From Lutispora sp003527145 (GTDB taxonomy: Bacteria > Bacillota > Clostridia > Lutisporales > Lutisporaceae): DNA of 64,000 nt. Below, in pieces: positions 16,372 through 24,895 of the stretch. The position numbers and the translations under genes were made by a program. Each line of letters opens with the position of its first letter. The first letter of the stretch is position 1. The notes below the pieces were generated by a model. It did no database searches. It had not been told where the DNA came from and saw only the letters and a program-made list of their open reading frames with translations. The stretch lies in contig JASBZB010000001.1 of NCBI GenBank assembly GCA_029983695.1, positions 62,001 through 126,000 of the forward strand, read 5' to 3'.

Positions 16372-17850
16372 ATGGAAGAATTTGATTTATATCGAAATAT
16401 CGCCGAAAGAACTGAAGGAAGCATATACATAGGCGTGGTCGGCCCGGTGCGTACGGGCAAATCAACTTTTATCAAGAGATTCATGGATTTGCTTGTAATA
16501 CCGAACATTGAAAATGAATATAAGAGAGATCGGGCTAAGGATGAATTGCCGCAAAGTGCAAACGGAAGGACTATAATGACTACAGAACCTAAATTTGTGC
16601 CCAATGAAGCTATTGAATTGACTCTTGAAGGAAATGCAAAATTTAAGGTAAGGCTTGTAGATTGTGTAGGCTATCTGGTAGAAGGTGCTATGGGGCATCT
16701 GGAGGAAGGAAACCCTAGGATGGTAAACACTCCATGGTTCGATAATATGATTCCATTTGAAGATGCAGCGGAAATCGGCACAAAAAAGGTGATAAACGAG
16801 CACTCAACCATTGGTCTGGTGATCACAACTGATGGGACCATTACAGATCTTCCGAGAAGAAATTATATACAGGCTGAGGAAAGGGTAATAAATGAACTAA
16901 AGGAGATAAACAAACCTTTCGTAATCATATTAAACTCTGCAAGGGCAGATAGTCAAGAAGCAGAGGAATTGCGCCAATCATTGGAAGCAAAATATGAAAC
17001 GCCTGTAATTTTGGTAGATTGCCTTAACATGGAAATCAATGATTTGAACAGTATTCTATCAAAGGTATTATTTGAGTTTCCGGTTAGAGAACTTAATTAT
17101 CATATGCCGAGATGGATCGATTCTCTCGAAAATGATCATTGGCTGAAAAAGGAAATCATAAGCGGTATAGTAGATAATACTAAAGATATATTCAGGCTGA
17201 GGGAAGTAGCTGCGGCAACAGATGCATTGTCAGGATTGGAAAATCTTGAAAATGCCGGCATAAGAGATATGAATCCGGCAAAAGGAACTGTGGACGTGGA
17301 GTTTAACCTTAAAGAGGGGCTATTCTATAAAGTCCTGGAAGAAATTTCAGGCTACGGCATAGAGGGAGATTACCAGCTGATTTCTTTGATGCGTGAACTT
17401 TCACATTCCAAAAAAGAATATGATAAGGTACGGGATGCAATAAAGGATGTAAAGGAAATAGGTTATGGAGTTGTGGCTCCGTCTGTGGATGAAATCAAGC
17501 TGGAAGAGCCTGAAATAGTCAAGCATGGCGGGCGATTCGGAGTCAGGCTTCGTGCCAGCGCACCGTCGCTGCATATAATAAGAACAAATGTTGAAACTGA
17601 GGTATCGCCTATAGTGGGGACAGAAAAGCAAAGCGAAGAGTTTGTCAGGTATTTTATGGATGAATTTGAAAGCAATCCGGAAAAAATATGGGAAACCAAT
17701 GTGTTTGGCAAACCCCTCTATGACATGGTGAAAGACGAACTCCAAAGCAAGCTGTATAAAATGCCTGATGATATACAAGGGAAAATGCAGCTGACCTTAG
17801 AGAAGATAGTAAATGACACCAAGGGAAGCATCATTTGCATAATAATATAG
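16372..17850 (+). CDS. spoIVA: Spore coat morphogenetic ATPase SpoIVA
   Basis: SpoIVA polymerises by ATP hydrolysis on the outer forespore membrane and anchors the spore coat and cortex. The Walker A motif GPVRTGKST lies near residues 24-32 in a TRAFAC-like N-terminal domain, followed by the middle and C-terminal domains. From the ATG at 16372 the protein is 492 residues, the same length as the Bacillus protein; the start follows GAGAGGGGG. The upstream in-frame extension to 16264 overlaps gpsA and its terminator and is rejected. This gene shows that the organism is a spore former. Confidence 0.97.
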   Translation: MEEFDLYRNIAERTEGSIYIGVVGPVRTGKSTFIKRFMDLLVIPNIENEYKRDRAKDELPQSANGRTIMTTEPKFVPNEAIELTLEGNAKFKVRLVDCVGYLVEGAMGHLEEGNPRMVNTPWFDNMIPFEDAAEIGTKKVINEHSTIGLVITTDGTITDLPRRNYIQAEERVINELKEINKPFVIILNSARADSQEAEELRQSLEAKYETPVILVDCLNMEINDLNSILSKVLFEFPVRELNYHMPRWIDSLENDHWLKKEIISGIVDNTKDIFRLREVAAATDALSGLENLENAGIRDMNPAKGTVDVEFNLKEGLFYKVLEEISGYGIEGDYQLISLMRELSHSKKEYDKVRDAIKDVKEIGYGVVAPSVDEIKLEEPEIVKHGGRFGVRLRASAPSLHIIRTNVETEVSPIVGTEKQSEEFVRYFMDEFESNPEKIWETNVFGKPLYDMVKDELQSKLYKMPDDIQGKMQLTLEKIVNDTKGSIICIII

Positions 17851-17863
17851 GATCAATATTTTT

Positions 17864-17887
17864 AAAAGCTCGGTTTCGAGCTTTTTT
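17864..17887 (+). terminator. Rho-independent terminator after spoIVA
   Basis: AAAAGCTCG pairs with CGAGCTTTT around a GTTT loop, followed by T-rich sequence. Confidence 0.82.
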
Positions 17888-18011
17888 ATTATGCATGGGA
17901 AGTATGATTTTTATGCTTTTGTGTGAGTAAAGCAGGAACTTTTTATTATAATGATCATACTTTGAATTAAGGCATCAAATGGGCTATGTATATTATTTGG
18001 AGGAGTTTCAT

Positions 18012-18977
18012 TTGACAAGATATTTTGATGGAAAAAGAGTATTGATTACAGGAGCAAACGGCTTTCTGGGCTCCCATATTGTAGAAAGAATGATAAGCCA
18101 GAATGCGGATTTATCCGTAATTGTCCGTGAGAGCTCCGATCTATGGAGGATTGAAGAGCATATAAAGGGCATAAGGATATTTAATGCTGATATGCAAGAT
18201 TTTACCGCTATATATGAATGTGTAAAAACAATAAGGCCGGATGTCATCTTTCACATGGCAGCTTATGGTGTCGATTCCAGACAGAAAGATGTCTTTACTG
18301 CGATATATTCCAATTTGCTTGGTACCGTAAATATACTGGTTTCAGCAGGCAAGGCTGGCTGCCCAAGGCTTATCAATAGCGGAACAAGCATGCAATATGG
18401 CAATAAAGAAGGAAAAGTTGATGAAGATGCAAGTTATAACCCAAACAATATATACGGAAGCACAAAGGCTGCCTCAACAATTATGGCACATCAGCTGGCT
18501 GCTGATTTAGGGATAGGCATTGTTACGATAATACCCTTTGGGGTTTTTGGAGAGAAAGAAGGAAGCTATAAATTTTTTCCCCATGTTATCTTGTCGGCAC
18601 TGAACAATAGGGAGATAAATCTCACTTCCTGCGAGCAATATAGAGATTACTGCTATGTTGAAAACATTATAGATGGGTTTTTAATAGCTGCACAGGCTCA
18701 ACAAATAAAAAGTGAAATCTTTAATATCGGTAATGGGTTTACTCAGCCATTAAAATATTATGTTGATTTAATCATTAAAGAAGTTAATAGTGCAGCAAAG
18801 ATAAACTACGGCGTATTAGAACAAAGGAAAAATGACTTATGGAATCCTCTGCCAAATGTAGGGAAGATAAACAGTACCCTTGGATGGAAACCTAAAATAT
18901 CGATAGAGGATGGTATAAGGAGTACTGTTAGATGGTATAAGGAGAATTACCGTTATTATGAAAAGCGGGGTAGATAA
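18012..18977 (+). CDS. NAD-dependent sugar-nucleotide epimerase/dehydratase (SDR)
   Basis: This is an extended short-chain dehydrogenase/reductase acting on a nucleotide sugar. The Rossmann motif GANGFLGSH lies near residue 14, VIFHMAAYG follows, and the catalytic pattern is SGTSMQYG with YGSTK (YxxxK). The C-terminal substrate region includes RDYCYVENI. It resembles 4-reductases or epimerases of deoxysugar pathways, but the substrate cannot be told. TTG at 18012 (321 aa) is spaced six bases from GGAGGAG; the ATG at 17979 lies ahead of that site. It opens the glycan locus, two bases upstream of a second SDR gene. Confidence 0.85.
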   Translation: MTRYFDGKRVLITGANGFLGSHIVERMISQNADLSVIVRESSDLWRIEEHIKGIRIFNADMQDFTAIYECVKTIRPDVIFHMAAYGVDSRQKDVFTAIYSNLLGTVNILVSAGKAGCPRLINSGTSMQYGNKEGKVDEDASYNPNNIYGSTKAASTIMAHQLAADLGIGIVTIIPFGVFGEKEGSYKFFPHVILSALNNREINLTSCEQYRDYCYVENIIDGFLIAAQAQQIKSEIFNIGNGFTQPLKYYVDLIIKEVNSAAKINYGVLEQRKNDLWNPLPNVGKINSTLGWKPKISIEDGIRSTVRWYKENYRYYEKRGR

Positions 18978-18979
18978 AA

Positions 18980-20044
18980 TTGGGCATAAATAAAATAATT
19001 CTTGAAGACATCATTGCAATAAGTGAAGATGTTAAGGCGGTATCCAAGCTGCTTGAAGGCCAAAAAATGCTTATAACAGGAGGTGGAGGCTTTATAGGAG
19101 CATACCTTCTCGACTTTATAGATTATTGCAATAAAAATGTTTTTGATAAACCTGCAAGTGTAATCTGTATAGAAAATTACAAGACCGGGTCACCGGTCAG
19201 GATTAAACACCTGGAAGGCAATGAGAACTTCTCATTCTTAGCTGTGGATGTTTCAAAGCCTTTTGAGATTGCCGGGAATATAGATTATGTGATTCATACT
19301 GCAAGCATAGCTTCTCCCACTTACTATAGGAAGTATCCTATTGAAACGATAGAAACAAATGTCTGGGGCTTGAAAAATTTACTGGATTTATCCGGAACTA
19401 AAAAGGTAAAAAGCATACTTTTCTTTTCAAGCAGTGAAATTTATGGAGATCCTTCACCGGATAATATACCTACAAAAGAAACCTATAACGGTAATGTGTC
19501 CTGCATAGGCCCCAGAGCATGTTATGATGAATCCAAGAGGTTGGGCGAAACTCTGTGCATAAATTATTATAAGCAGTATGGATTGCCTGTAAAAATTGTA
19601 AGACCCTTTAACATATATGGGCCGGGCTTAAGGCTGGGTGATAAAAGGGTAATACCTGACTTTTTTAATGATGCGATAAATCAGGGCAGGATTGAAGTGT
19701 TGAGTGACGGAACTCCAACGAGGAGCTTCTGCTATATAAGTGACGCTGTAAGCGGGTTTATAAAGGTATTGATGTCGGATCATAACGGAGAAGCATTTAA
19801 TATAGGAAATGATGAAGACGAGATATCAATCTATGAGCTTGCACAAAAAATTGCCGGTATAGTGGGCAATATTACTATCTATCATATTAAGAGCAAAGAG
19901 CATGACTACTTGACCGATAATCCTCAAAGACGCTGTCCGGATTTAAGCAAATCGAGGAGTCTTATTGATTACAACCCTCGCATATCGATTGATGAAGGAT
20001 TGAGCAGGCTTAAGAGGTGGTATATGAACAACTGCAAGATTTGA
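18980..20044 (+). CDS. NAD-dependent sugar-nucleotide dehydratase/decarboxylase-like SDR
   Basis: A 354-residue extended SDR. The coenzyme motif GGGGFIGAYLL is near residue 37 after an N-terminal extension, and the active-site block reads FFSSSEIYGDP then GPRACYDESKRLGET, wording close to UDP-glucuronate decarboxylase and dTDP-glucose 4,6-dehydratase families. RSFCYISDAVSG follows in the C-terminal domain. The start is TTG two bases after the previous stop. With a UDP-sugar dehydrogenase in the same locus, conversion of UDP-glucuronate to UDP-xylose is one possibility; action on CDP-glucose made by the neighbouring cytidylyltransferase is another. The reaction is not resolved. Confidence 0.8.
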   Translation: MGINKIILEDIIAISEDVKAVSKLLEGQKMLITGGGGFIGAYLLDFIDYCNKNVFDKPASVICIENYKTGSPVRIKHLEGNENFSFLAVDVSKPFEIAGNIDYVIHTASIASPTYYRKYPIETIETNVWGLKNLLDLSGTKKVKSILFFSSSEIYGDPSPDNIPTKETYNGNVSCIGPRACYDESKRLGETLCINYYKQYGLPVKIVRPFNIYGPGLRLGDKRVIPDFFNDAINQGRIEVLSDGTPTRSFCYISDAVSGFIKVLMSDHNGEAFNIGNDEDEISIYELAQKIAGIVGNITIYHIKSKEHDYLTDNPQRRCPDLSKSRSLIDYNPRISIDEGLSRLKRWYMNNCKI

Positions 20045-20071
20045 TGAGTAATTTGTAAAGGAAGATTATTT

Positions 20072-20476
20072 GTGGAAGGCTTCGATTTGATAAGAATAAC
20101 GCCCTTTGAGGATGAGAGGGGTTATCTAAAAAAGGTTTATAAAAAAGACCTTGCTGAAGAACACAGCCAATTGGAAGAGGCCTATATATTATATAGCTGT
20201 AAAGATTCAGTAAGGGGAAATCATTATCATAAGCTGAATATCGAGTACTTCTTTGTGGTTCACGGCACTGTTAAAGTTGCAGTTAAAAATATTAATACGG
20301 GCTTTTACGATGAGATTGAAGTAGATGAGAAGGATAACCTTTTAATTGCAGTGCATCCGTTTATAGCTCATGCATTCAAAAATGAGAAGGAAAAAGAGCT
20401 TATAATATTAGTTGTTGCTACTAAACAGTATGATCCGGCGGACAATGACACATACAGGTTGGAAATTCTTGAATGA
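20072..20476 (+). CDS. Cupin-fold sugar-nucleotide isomerase/epimerase (RmlC/WxcM-like)
   Basis: A 134-residue single cupin domain. FEDERGYLKKVY near residue 12 resembles the RmlC start motif, RGNHYHK near residue 48 holds the catalytic or metal histidines, and YFFVVHGTVKVAV is the cupin core. Such proteins isomerise or epimerise 4-keto-6-deoxy sugar nucleotides. The start is GTG behind AAAGGAAGA. It is embedded between an SDR gene and the cytidylyltransferase, which supports a role in making one activated deoxysugar. It is shorter than classical RmlC (about 180 aa) and closer to the FdtA/WxcM size. Confidence 0.75.
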   Translation: MEGFDLIRITPFEDERGYLKKVYKKDLAEEHSQLEEAYILYSCKDSVRGNHYHKLNIEYFFVVHGTVKVAVKNINTGFYDEIEVDEKDNLLIAVHPFIAHAFKNEKEKELIILVVATKQYDPADNDTYRLEILE

Positions 20477-20503
20477 TAGCTGGTTAAAGCTTGATAGCTC
20501 CAG

Positions 20504-20575
20504 GCCGCTTATCCCGGTTCTGAAAGAATAGGATGAGCGGCTTTGAATTTCCACACTGAATGAAGTTTCGTTCAA
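20504..20575. repeat. Hairpin plus IS605-like end repeat in the gap before rfbF
   Basis: The 198-base gap between the cupin gene and rfbF holds a stem (20504-20514 with 20531-20541, GCCGCTTATCC and GGATGAGCGGC, one G-U) and then a 20-base segment (20556-20575) that matches 8637-8656 at 18 of 20 positions. Both copies end GTTCAA. This suggests a second degraded copy of the same element type. Confidence 0.45.
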
Positions 20576-20674
20576 TAATGGACATGAGCAATTTGTGTAA
20601 AGGACAAGATCAATAACAGTAGCAAAAAAAGTTGGAAAAGCATATTCTGAAGTAGAAGATAGAAGCAGCCGGAG

Positions 20675-21451
20675 GTGAGTATTATAAAGGTAGTAATACT
20701 TTGCGGGGGCAAGGGTACCAGGATAAGGGAGATGACAGAGGATATGCCCAAATCCTTAATAAGCATAGGAGGTTATCCCATTGTCTGGCATATAATGAAG
20801 ATTTACTACAGTTTTGGGTTCAATGACTTCATTCTTCCAATCGGATATAAAGGGCATCAAATAAAGGAATACTTTTTTCATGACAAATGGAAAAATAGCG
20901 ATTGCATATTTGATAATACAGGAAGCAAATTTAGTATAAAGCTCCTAAGAGAGCCGGAAAAGTGGAGAATAACATTTATAGATACAGGAGAAGACACCAT
21001 GACCGGCAGCAGAATAGAAAGAATCCAGCCATACATTGAAGAAGATGAATTCATGCTGACCTATGGCGATGGTATAGCAAACGTTGATATTAATGCCCTG
21101 CTGAAATATCATCGAAGCAAGAACAAGATAGCGACTATGACGGGCGTGATATCAAGGAGCCCATACGGTATGCTTCAAGTAAATGACGGAATTGCATATG
21201 AGTTTGCCGAAAAGCCTGAAACAGGCCAGATTCAAAATGGCGGATTTTTTGTTATGAATAAAGAAATTTTTAATTATATAAATGATGATGAAGGTAAATG
21301 CGTATTCGAAGAAGAACCGCTGGTAAAGCTTGTTAAGGATAGACAGCTGGCAGTATATTTGCATAAAGGCATCTGGGCTTCTATAGACACCTATAAGGAT
21401 TATGTGAGCATCTGCCAAAATTGGAAAGAGATAAGAAATAAACTGTATTAG
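20675..21451 (+). CDS. rfbF: Glucose-1-phosphate cytidylyltransferase RfbF
   Basis: RfbF makes CDP-glucose from glucose-1-phosphate and CTP, the entry point to CDP-linked deoxysugars. The nucleotidyltransferase motif LCGGKGTRIRE is at the N terminus, FIDTGEDTMTGSRIERIQ near residue 110 and MLTYGDGIANVDI near residue 128 are characteristic of RfbF, and the length (258 aa) fits. The annotated start is GTG at 20675, but GGAGG overlaps it; an ATT codon at 20681 would be better spaced and would give a typical N terminus. No clear CDP-glucose 4,6-dehydratase with the usual wording lies in the locus. Confidence 0.9.
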   Translation: MSIIKVVILCGGKGTRIREMTEDMPKSLISIGGYPIVWHIMKIYYSFGFNDFILPIGYKGHQIKEYFFHDKWKNSDCIFDNTGSKFSIKLLREPEKWRITFIDTGEDTMTGSRIERIQPYIEEDEFMLTYGDGIANVDINALLKYHRSKNKIATMTGVISRSPYGMLQVNDGIAYEFAEKPETGQIQNGGFFVMNKEIFNYINDDEGKCVFEEEPLVKLVKDRQLAVYLHKGIWASIDTYKDYVSICQNWKEIRNKLY

Positions 21452-21518
21452 CATATAATAAATGATATCTATAATGCAGAGCTATATACTATTAATATTT
21501 GCGGGTGATTAATTATAT

Positions 21519-22877
21519 ATGAACATATCAATAATTGGTACAGGATATGTGGGGCTGGTAACAGGTGTTTGCTTGGCCTACAAAGGCCATAAGGTGTTCT
21601 GCGCAGATAAGCAGCAGCATATAATAGACAGCATAAGCCGGGGCGTATCTCCCATCTACGAGCAACAGCTTGATAGCATGCTGGCACATGTTATAAAAAA
21701 TAATGATTTAAAAGCTACCACAGATTTAAATCAAGCCGTTATGGAATCTGAAATAACTATAATAGCTGTTGGAACCCCTTATATAGGAGACCAAATAGCT
21801 TTGACATATATAAAAGAAGCTGCGCATGAAGTGGGAGCCATTCTGAAAAATAAGAAGGACTATCATGTTGTATGTGTAAAAAGCACAGTAGTACCAACAA
21901 CCACAGATACTATAGTGTTGCCTATATTAAAGCAGGCTTCGGGCAAAGAACTGGGAGATTTCGGCCTTGTAATGAATCCAGAATTTTTAAAGGAAGGTGA
22001 AGCGGTACAGGACTTTTTGAATCCTGATAGGATAATCATAGGCGCTATTGATGAGAAGAGCTATGAAGTTTTTAAAAATATATATCAATATCATTTTGAT
22101 GCGCCAATAATAAAAGTAAATCCCAGAACGGCAGAAATGATAAAGTATGCCTCGAATTCTCTGCTTGCAACTTTGATATCCTTTTCAAATGAAATTGCTG
22201 CGATTTCTGAGGAAGCAGGCGGCATTGATGCTTTAAAGGTTATGGAAAGCGTAGGACTGGATAAACGTTTTACCCCTAAAGTGAGAGGTCAGCTTATCAA
22301 ACCCGATGCAACGAAGTATTTAAAGCCGGGCCGCGGTTTTGGGGGTAGCTGTTTCCCAAAAGATATAAAGTCATTGATATCCTTTTCCGTCCAAAGAGGT
22401 TATGATCCTAAGATACTCAAGTCTGTAATAGCTGTGAATGAATTGCAGATTAAAAGAATATTATGCACCCTAAAGAAGGAACTGTCAGGAATCCAAGATA
22501 AGACAATAGCTATCCTTGGGCTGGCTTTCAAGGCAAACACCGATGATGTGAGAGAATCACAGTCCATCAAGCTGATAAGGGAGCTGAAGGAAGCAGGAAC
22601 AAAGCTTAAATGCTATGATCCGGCAGCAGTGGAAAAGGCAAAGACGGAATTATTGGGCTGTGACGGGGTGGAATTTTTCAATGACTATAGGGAAGCCCTT
22701 GAAGGAACTGATGCAGCAATATTGATGACGGATTGGGAGTTCATAACCAGTATACCCTTTAGTGAATACGTAAAATTTATGAAAGCCCCCGCTGTTTTTG
22801 ATTGCTGCAGGGCATTAGATCATGCTAAGGCTAAGTTTTACGGAGTTAAGTATATAGGTATAGGATTTAGAGAATGA
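21519..22877 (+). CDS. UDP-glucose/GDP-mannose 6-dehydrogenase family protein
   Basis: This 452-residue NAD enzyme oxidises a nucleotide sugar to the uronate, most likely UDP-glucose to UDP-glucuronate. The motif IIGTGYVGLVTG is at the N terminus, GTP is at residues 85-87, NPEFLKEG at 153-160, and GRGFGGSCFPKD carries the catalytic Cys278. The C-terminal domain has AILGLAFKANTDDVRES. It is monocistronically spaced (67 bases after rfbF) but in the same direction as the glycan genes. UDP-glucose is the commonest substrate of this subgroup; this is inference. Confidence 0.9.
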   Translation: MNISIIGTGYVGLVTGVCLAYKGHKVFCADKQQHIIDSISRGVSPIYEQQLDSMLAHVIKNNDLKATTDLNQAVMESEITIIAVGTPYIGDQIALTYIKEAAHEVGAILKNKKDYHVVCVKSTVVPTTTDTIVLPILKQASGKELGDFGLVMNPEFLKEGEAVQDFLNPDRIIIGAIDEKSYEVFKNIYQYHFDAPIIKVNPRTAEMIKYASNSLLATLISFSNEIAAISEEAGGIDALKVMESVGLDKRFTPKVRGQLIKPDATKYLKPGRGFGGSCFPKDIKSLISFSVQRGYDPKILKSVIAVNELQIKRILCTLKKELSGIQDKTIAILGLAFKANTDDVRESQSIKLIRELKEAGTKLKCYDPAAVEKAKTELLGCDGVEFFNDYREALEGTDAAILMTDWEFITSIPFSEYVKFMKAPAVFDCCRALDHAKAKFYGVKYIGIGFRE

Positions 22878-22961
22878 ACGAACTAATCATAATAGGCCAT
22901 AACTCACAAAAGCTGTTTTTCATACCTTATATTAGACTAGAGCAGAAAGGAAGTTAAAAGC

Positions 22962-23861
22962 ATGCATTATTATTGCACAATTGTAAGCAAAGCTTATATC
23001 CATAAAGGCTTGATGCTTTACAATTCTATAAAGAAATACGATATGGACTTTAAAATGTTTTTTATATGCATGCAGGATGAGGTTAAAGACTTGCTGGAAA
23101 AAATCCTGCAGGAAAAGGCTGTATTAATTTCTATAAAGGCTGTGGAAGCCCAAGATCGCGAGCTTGCTTCTGTAAAGGCAGGAAGAAATGAAAAAGAGTA
23201 TGCATGGACTTCAAAGGCGTCAATATTTTTATACTTGTTCAATAATTATTCTGAACTGGATCATATCTTATGGCTGGATAGCGATATAATATTCTATTCA
23301 AGCCCGGAACCAATATTCAGTGAGTTGGGCTTGTGCTCGGTTTTATTGACCAGAGAGCGATTTAAAGGGAATAATATAAAGCTTAATAATGTTTATGGCA
23401 TTTACAATACAGGGCTAATGGGCCTAAGAAGAGACCGTAATGCCGTTGGATTTATAAACTGGTATAGGAGGAAATGCATTGAATGGTGTTACGATAAAGT
23501 CAAGAAGGGAAAGTGGAGCGATCAGATGCATCTTAATAAAATACATGTAAACCCCGGCTGGATCGGAGTCAGCAAAAATACTGAAATGAATGTAACCCCG
23601 TGGAATATTCAAGGATGCATAGTAAAGAAGCTTGCTGATGATATATATGTAGACGGCAAAAAGCTAATATTTTATCATTATAGCGGATTTAAACCTTTGA
23701 ATGCTGAAGAATTTGAATTATGCAGCTATATTGAGCTGCAAGAAGATGTGGTGAGGTTGCTGTATGTACCTTATGTAAATAGCTATAAACAGATGATCAT
23801 CTATGTAAATAAATTTAAGAATGACCTTTTTAAGGGCGCAGGCCTTCAAGGATATATATAA
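22962..23861 (+). CDS. Glycosyltransferase-like protein, paralogue 1 of 3
   Basis: A 299-residue soluble protein and the first of three tandem paralogues. It starts YYCTIVSKAYIHKGLMLY, has the shared block EYAWTSKAS near residue 79, a DxD motif D106-S107-D108 in LWLDSDIIFYSSP, a second block CIEWCYDKVKKG followed by SDQMHL, and near the end MNVTPWNI and IFYHYSGF. The overall pattern fits a GT-A fold, GT8-like nucleotide-sugar glycosyltransferase using a divalent metal at DxD. Acceptor and donor are unknown. No signal peptide or membrane helix is evident, so it probably works at the cytoplasmic face. An AGAAAGGAAG ribosome site precedes the ATG. Confidence 0.75.
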   Translation: MHYYCTIVSKAYIHKGLMLYNSIKKYDMDFKMFFICMQDEVKDLLEKILQEKAVLISIKAVEAQDRELASVKAGRNEKEYAWTSKASIFLYLFNNYSELDHILWLDSDIIFYSSPEPIFSELGLCSVLLTRERFKGNNIKLNNVYGIYNTGLMGLRRDRNAVGFINWYRRKCIEWCYDKVKKGKWSDQMHLNKIHVNPGWIGVSKNTEMNVTPWNIQGCIVKKLADDIYVDGKKLIFYHYSGFKPLNAEEFELCSYIELQEDVVRLLYVPYVNSYKQMIIYVNKFKNDLFKGAGLQGYI

Positions 23862-23895
23862 AAAAATTATTATAAATCAAATGGAGGCTTAGTGC

Positions 23896-24861
23896 ATGAA
23901 TGAAACAATCAATAATTATTGCACCATAGTATCAAAGGAATATTTCATAAAGAGCCTGGCGCTTTATGATTCCATATGCAAACATAGCCGTAATGGCTTT
24001 CATCTATGGATATGCGCGATGGATAATGCATCTTATGACGTAATGCGAAAAATAAACCTCGCTAATACAACGATTATTGATATAGCGTCTGTAGAAAACA
24101 ATTTTCTTTTGAATGCGAAAAATAACAGGAGCATAACTGAATATTGCTGGACAGTGAAAGCCAGCTTTATAAAGTTTATAATCAAACACAATAGGGGCAT
24201 TGATTCAATAATCTATACGGATGCAGATACTTATCTATTTTCAGAACCATCAATGCTTTTTCAGCAATTGGTAAAGAATGATGCTTTGCTCACCTGTCAT
24301 AACTTTTCGGATAAATTTTTACATCTGAATAAGCAAAAAGGAAAATATAATGCAGGAATAATTGGCTTTAAAAACAGTATCAGGGCTTTGAACATTTTGA
24401 ATTGGTGGGAGGCAAAATGTGTTGAATGGTGCTATGACCAAGTGATTCCAAATAGATTTGCAGATCAGAAATACTTAGAGGTGATCCCCAGAAAGCATGC
24501 TAGGATTTTTATAGCAAAACCCTTGGTCGCAAATGCAGCAATGTGGAATATTGAAAACCGCAAACTTGAGCTCAAAGAGGAAAAAGTTTATCTTGATGAA
24601 GATATCCTTATCTTTTTTCATTTCAGCAGTTTTTTTATTATCAGTGAAAGCGAATTAGATTTATGGAAATGGGATTATCCGAAGTTGAATGAAGAAATTA
24701 GAGAAATAATTTATAGACCGTATATTAAAAGCATTTTAAAGGGAATGAGCTTGATAAAAAGGCAAGGAGAAGAATTGTCAAAATTTCTGCCGGAAAGCTA
24801 TAATGTGAATTCAGCAAGCAATTATATGAAGATCGAAGGAAGTAAATCTACACTCATCTAA
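23896..24861 (+). CDS. Glycosyltransferase-like protein, paralogue 2 of 3
   Basis: A 321-residue relative of the preceding gene: NNYCTIVSKEYFIKSLALY at the N terminus, TEYCWTVKAS near residue 81, DxD as D109-A110-D111 in IIYTDADTYLFSEP, then CVEWCYDQVIPN with ADQKYL, AAMWNIENR and IFFHFSSF. It has a longer C-terminal tail (about residues 285-321) than its neighbours. ATGGAGG lies just upstream of the start. The conserved blocks in all three copies argue that each is active. Donor and acceptor cannot be predicted. Confidence 0.75.
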   Translation: MNETINNYCTIVSKEYFIKSLALYDSICKHSRNGFHLWICAMDNASYDVMRKINLANTTIIDIASVENNFLLNAKNNRSITEYCWTVKASFIKFIIKHNRGIDSIIYTDADTYLFSEPSMLFQQLVKNDALLTCHNFSDKFLHLNKQKGKYNAGIIGFKNSIRALNILNWWEAKCVEWCYDQVIPNRFADQKYLEVIPRKHARIFIAKPLVANAAMWNIENRKLELKEEKVYLDEDILIFFHFSSFFIISESELDLWKWDYPKLNEEIREIIYRPYIKSILKGMSLIKRQGEELSKFLPESYNVNSASNYMKIEGSKSTLI

Positions 24862-24895
24862 AAATATATAAATAAGGATTAAAAGGATTAATGAG

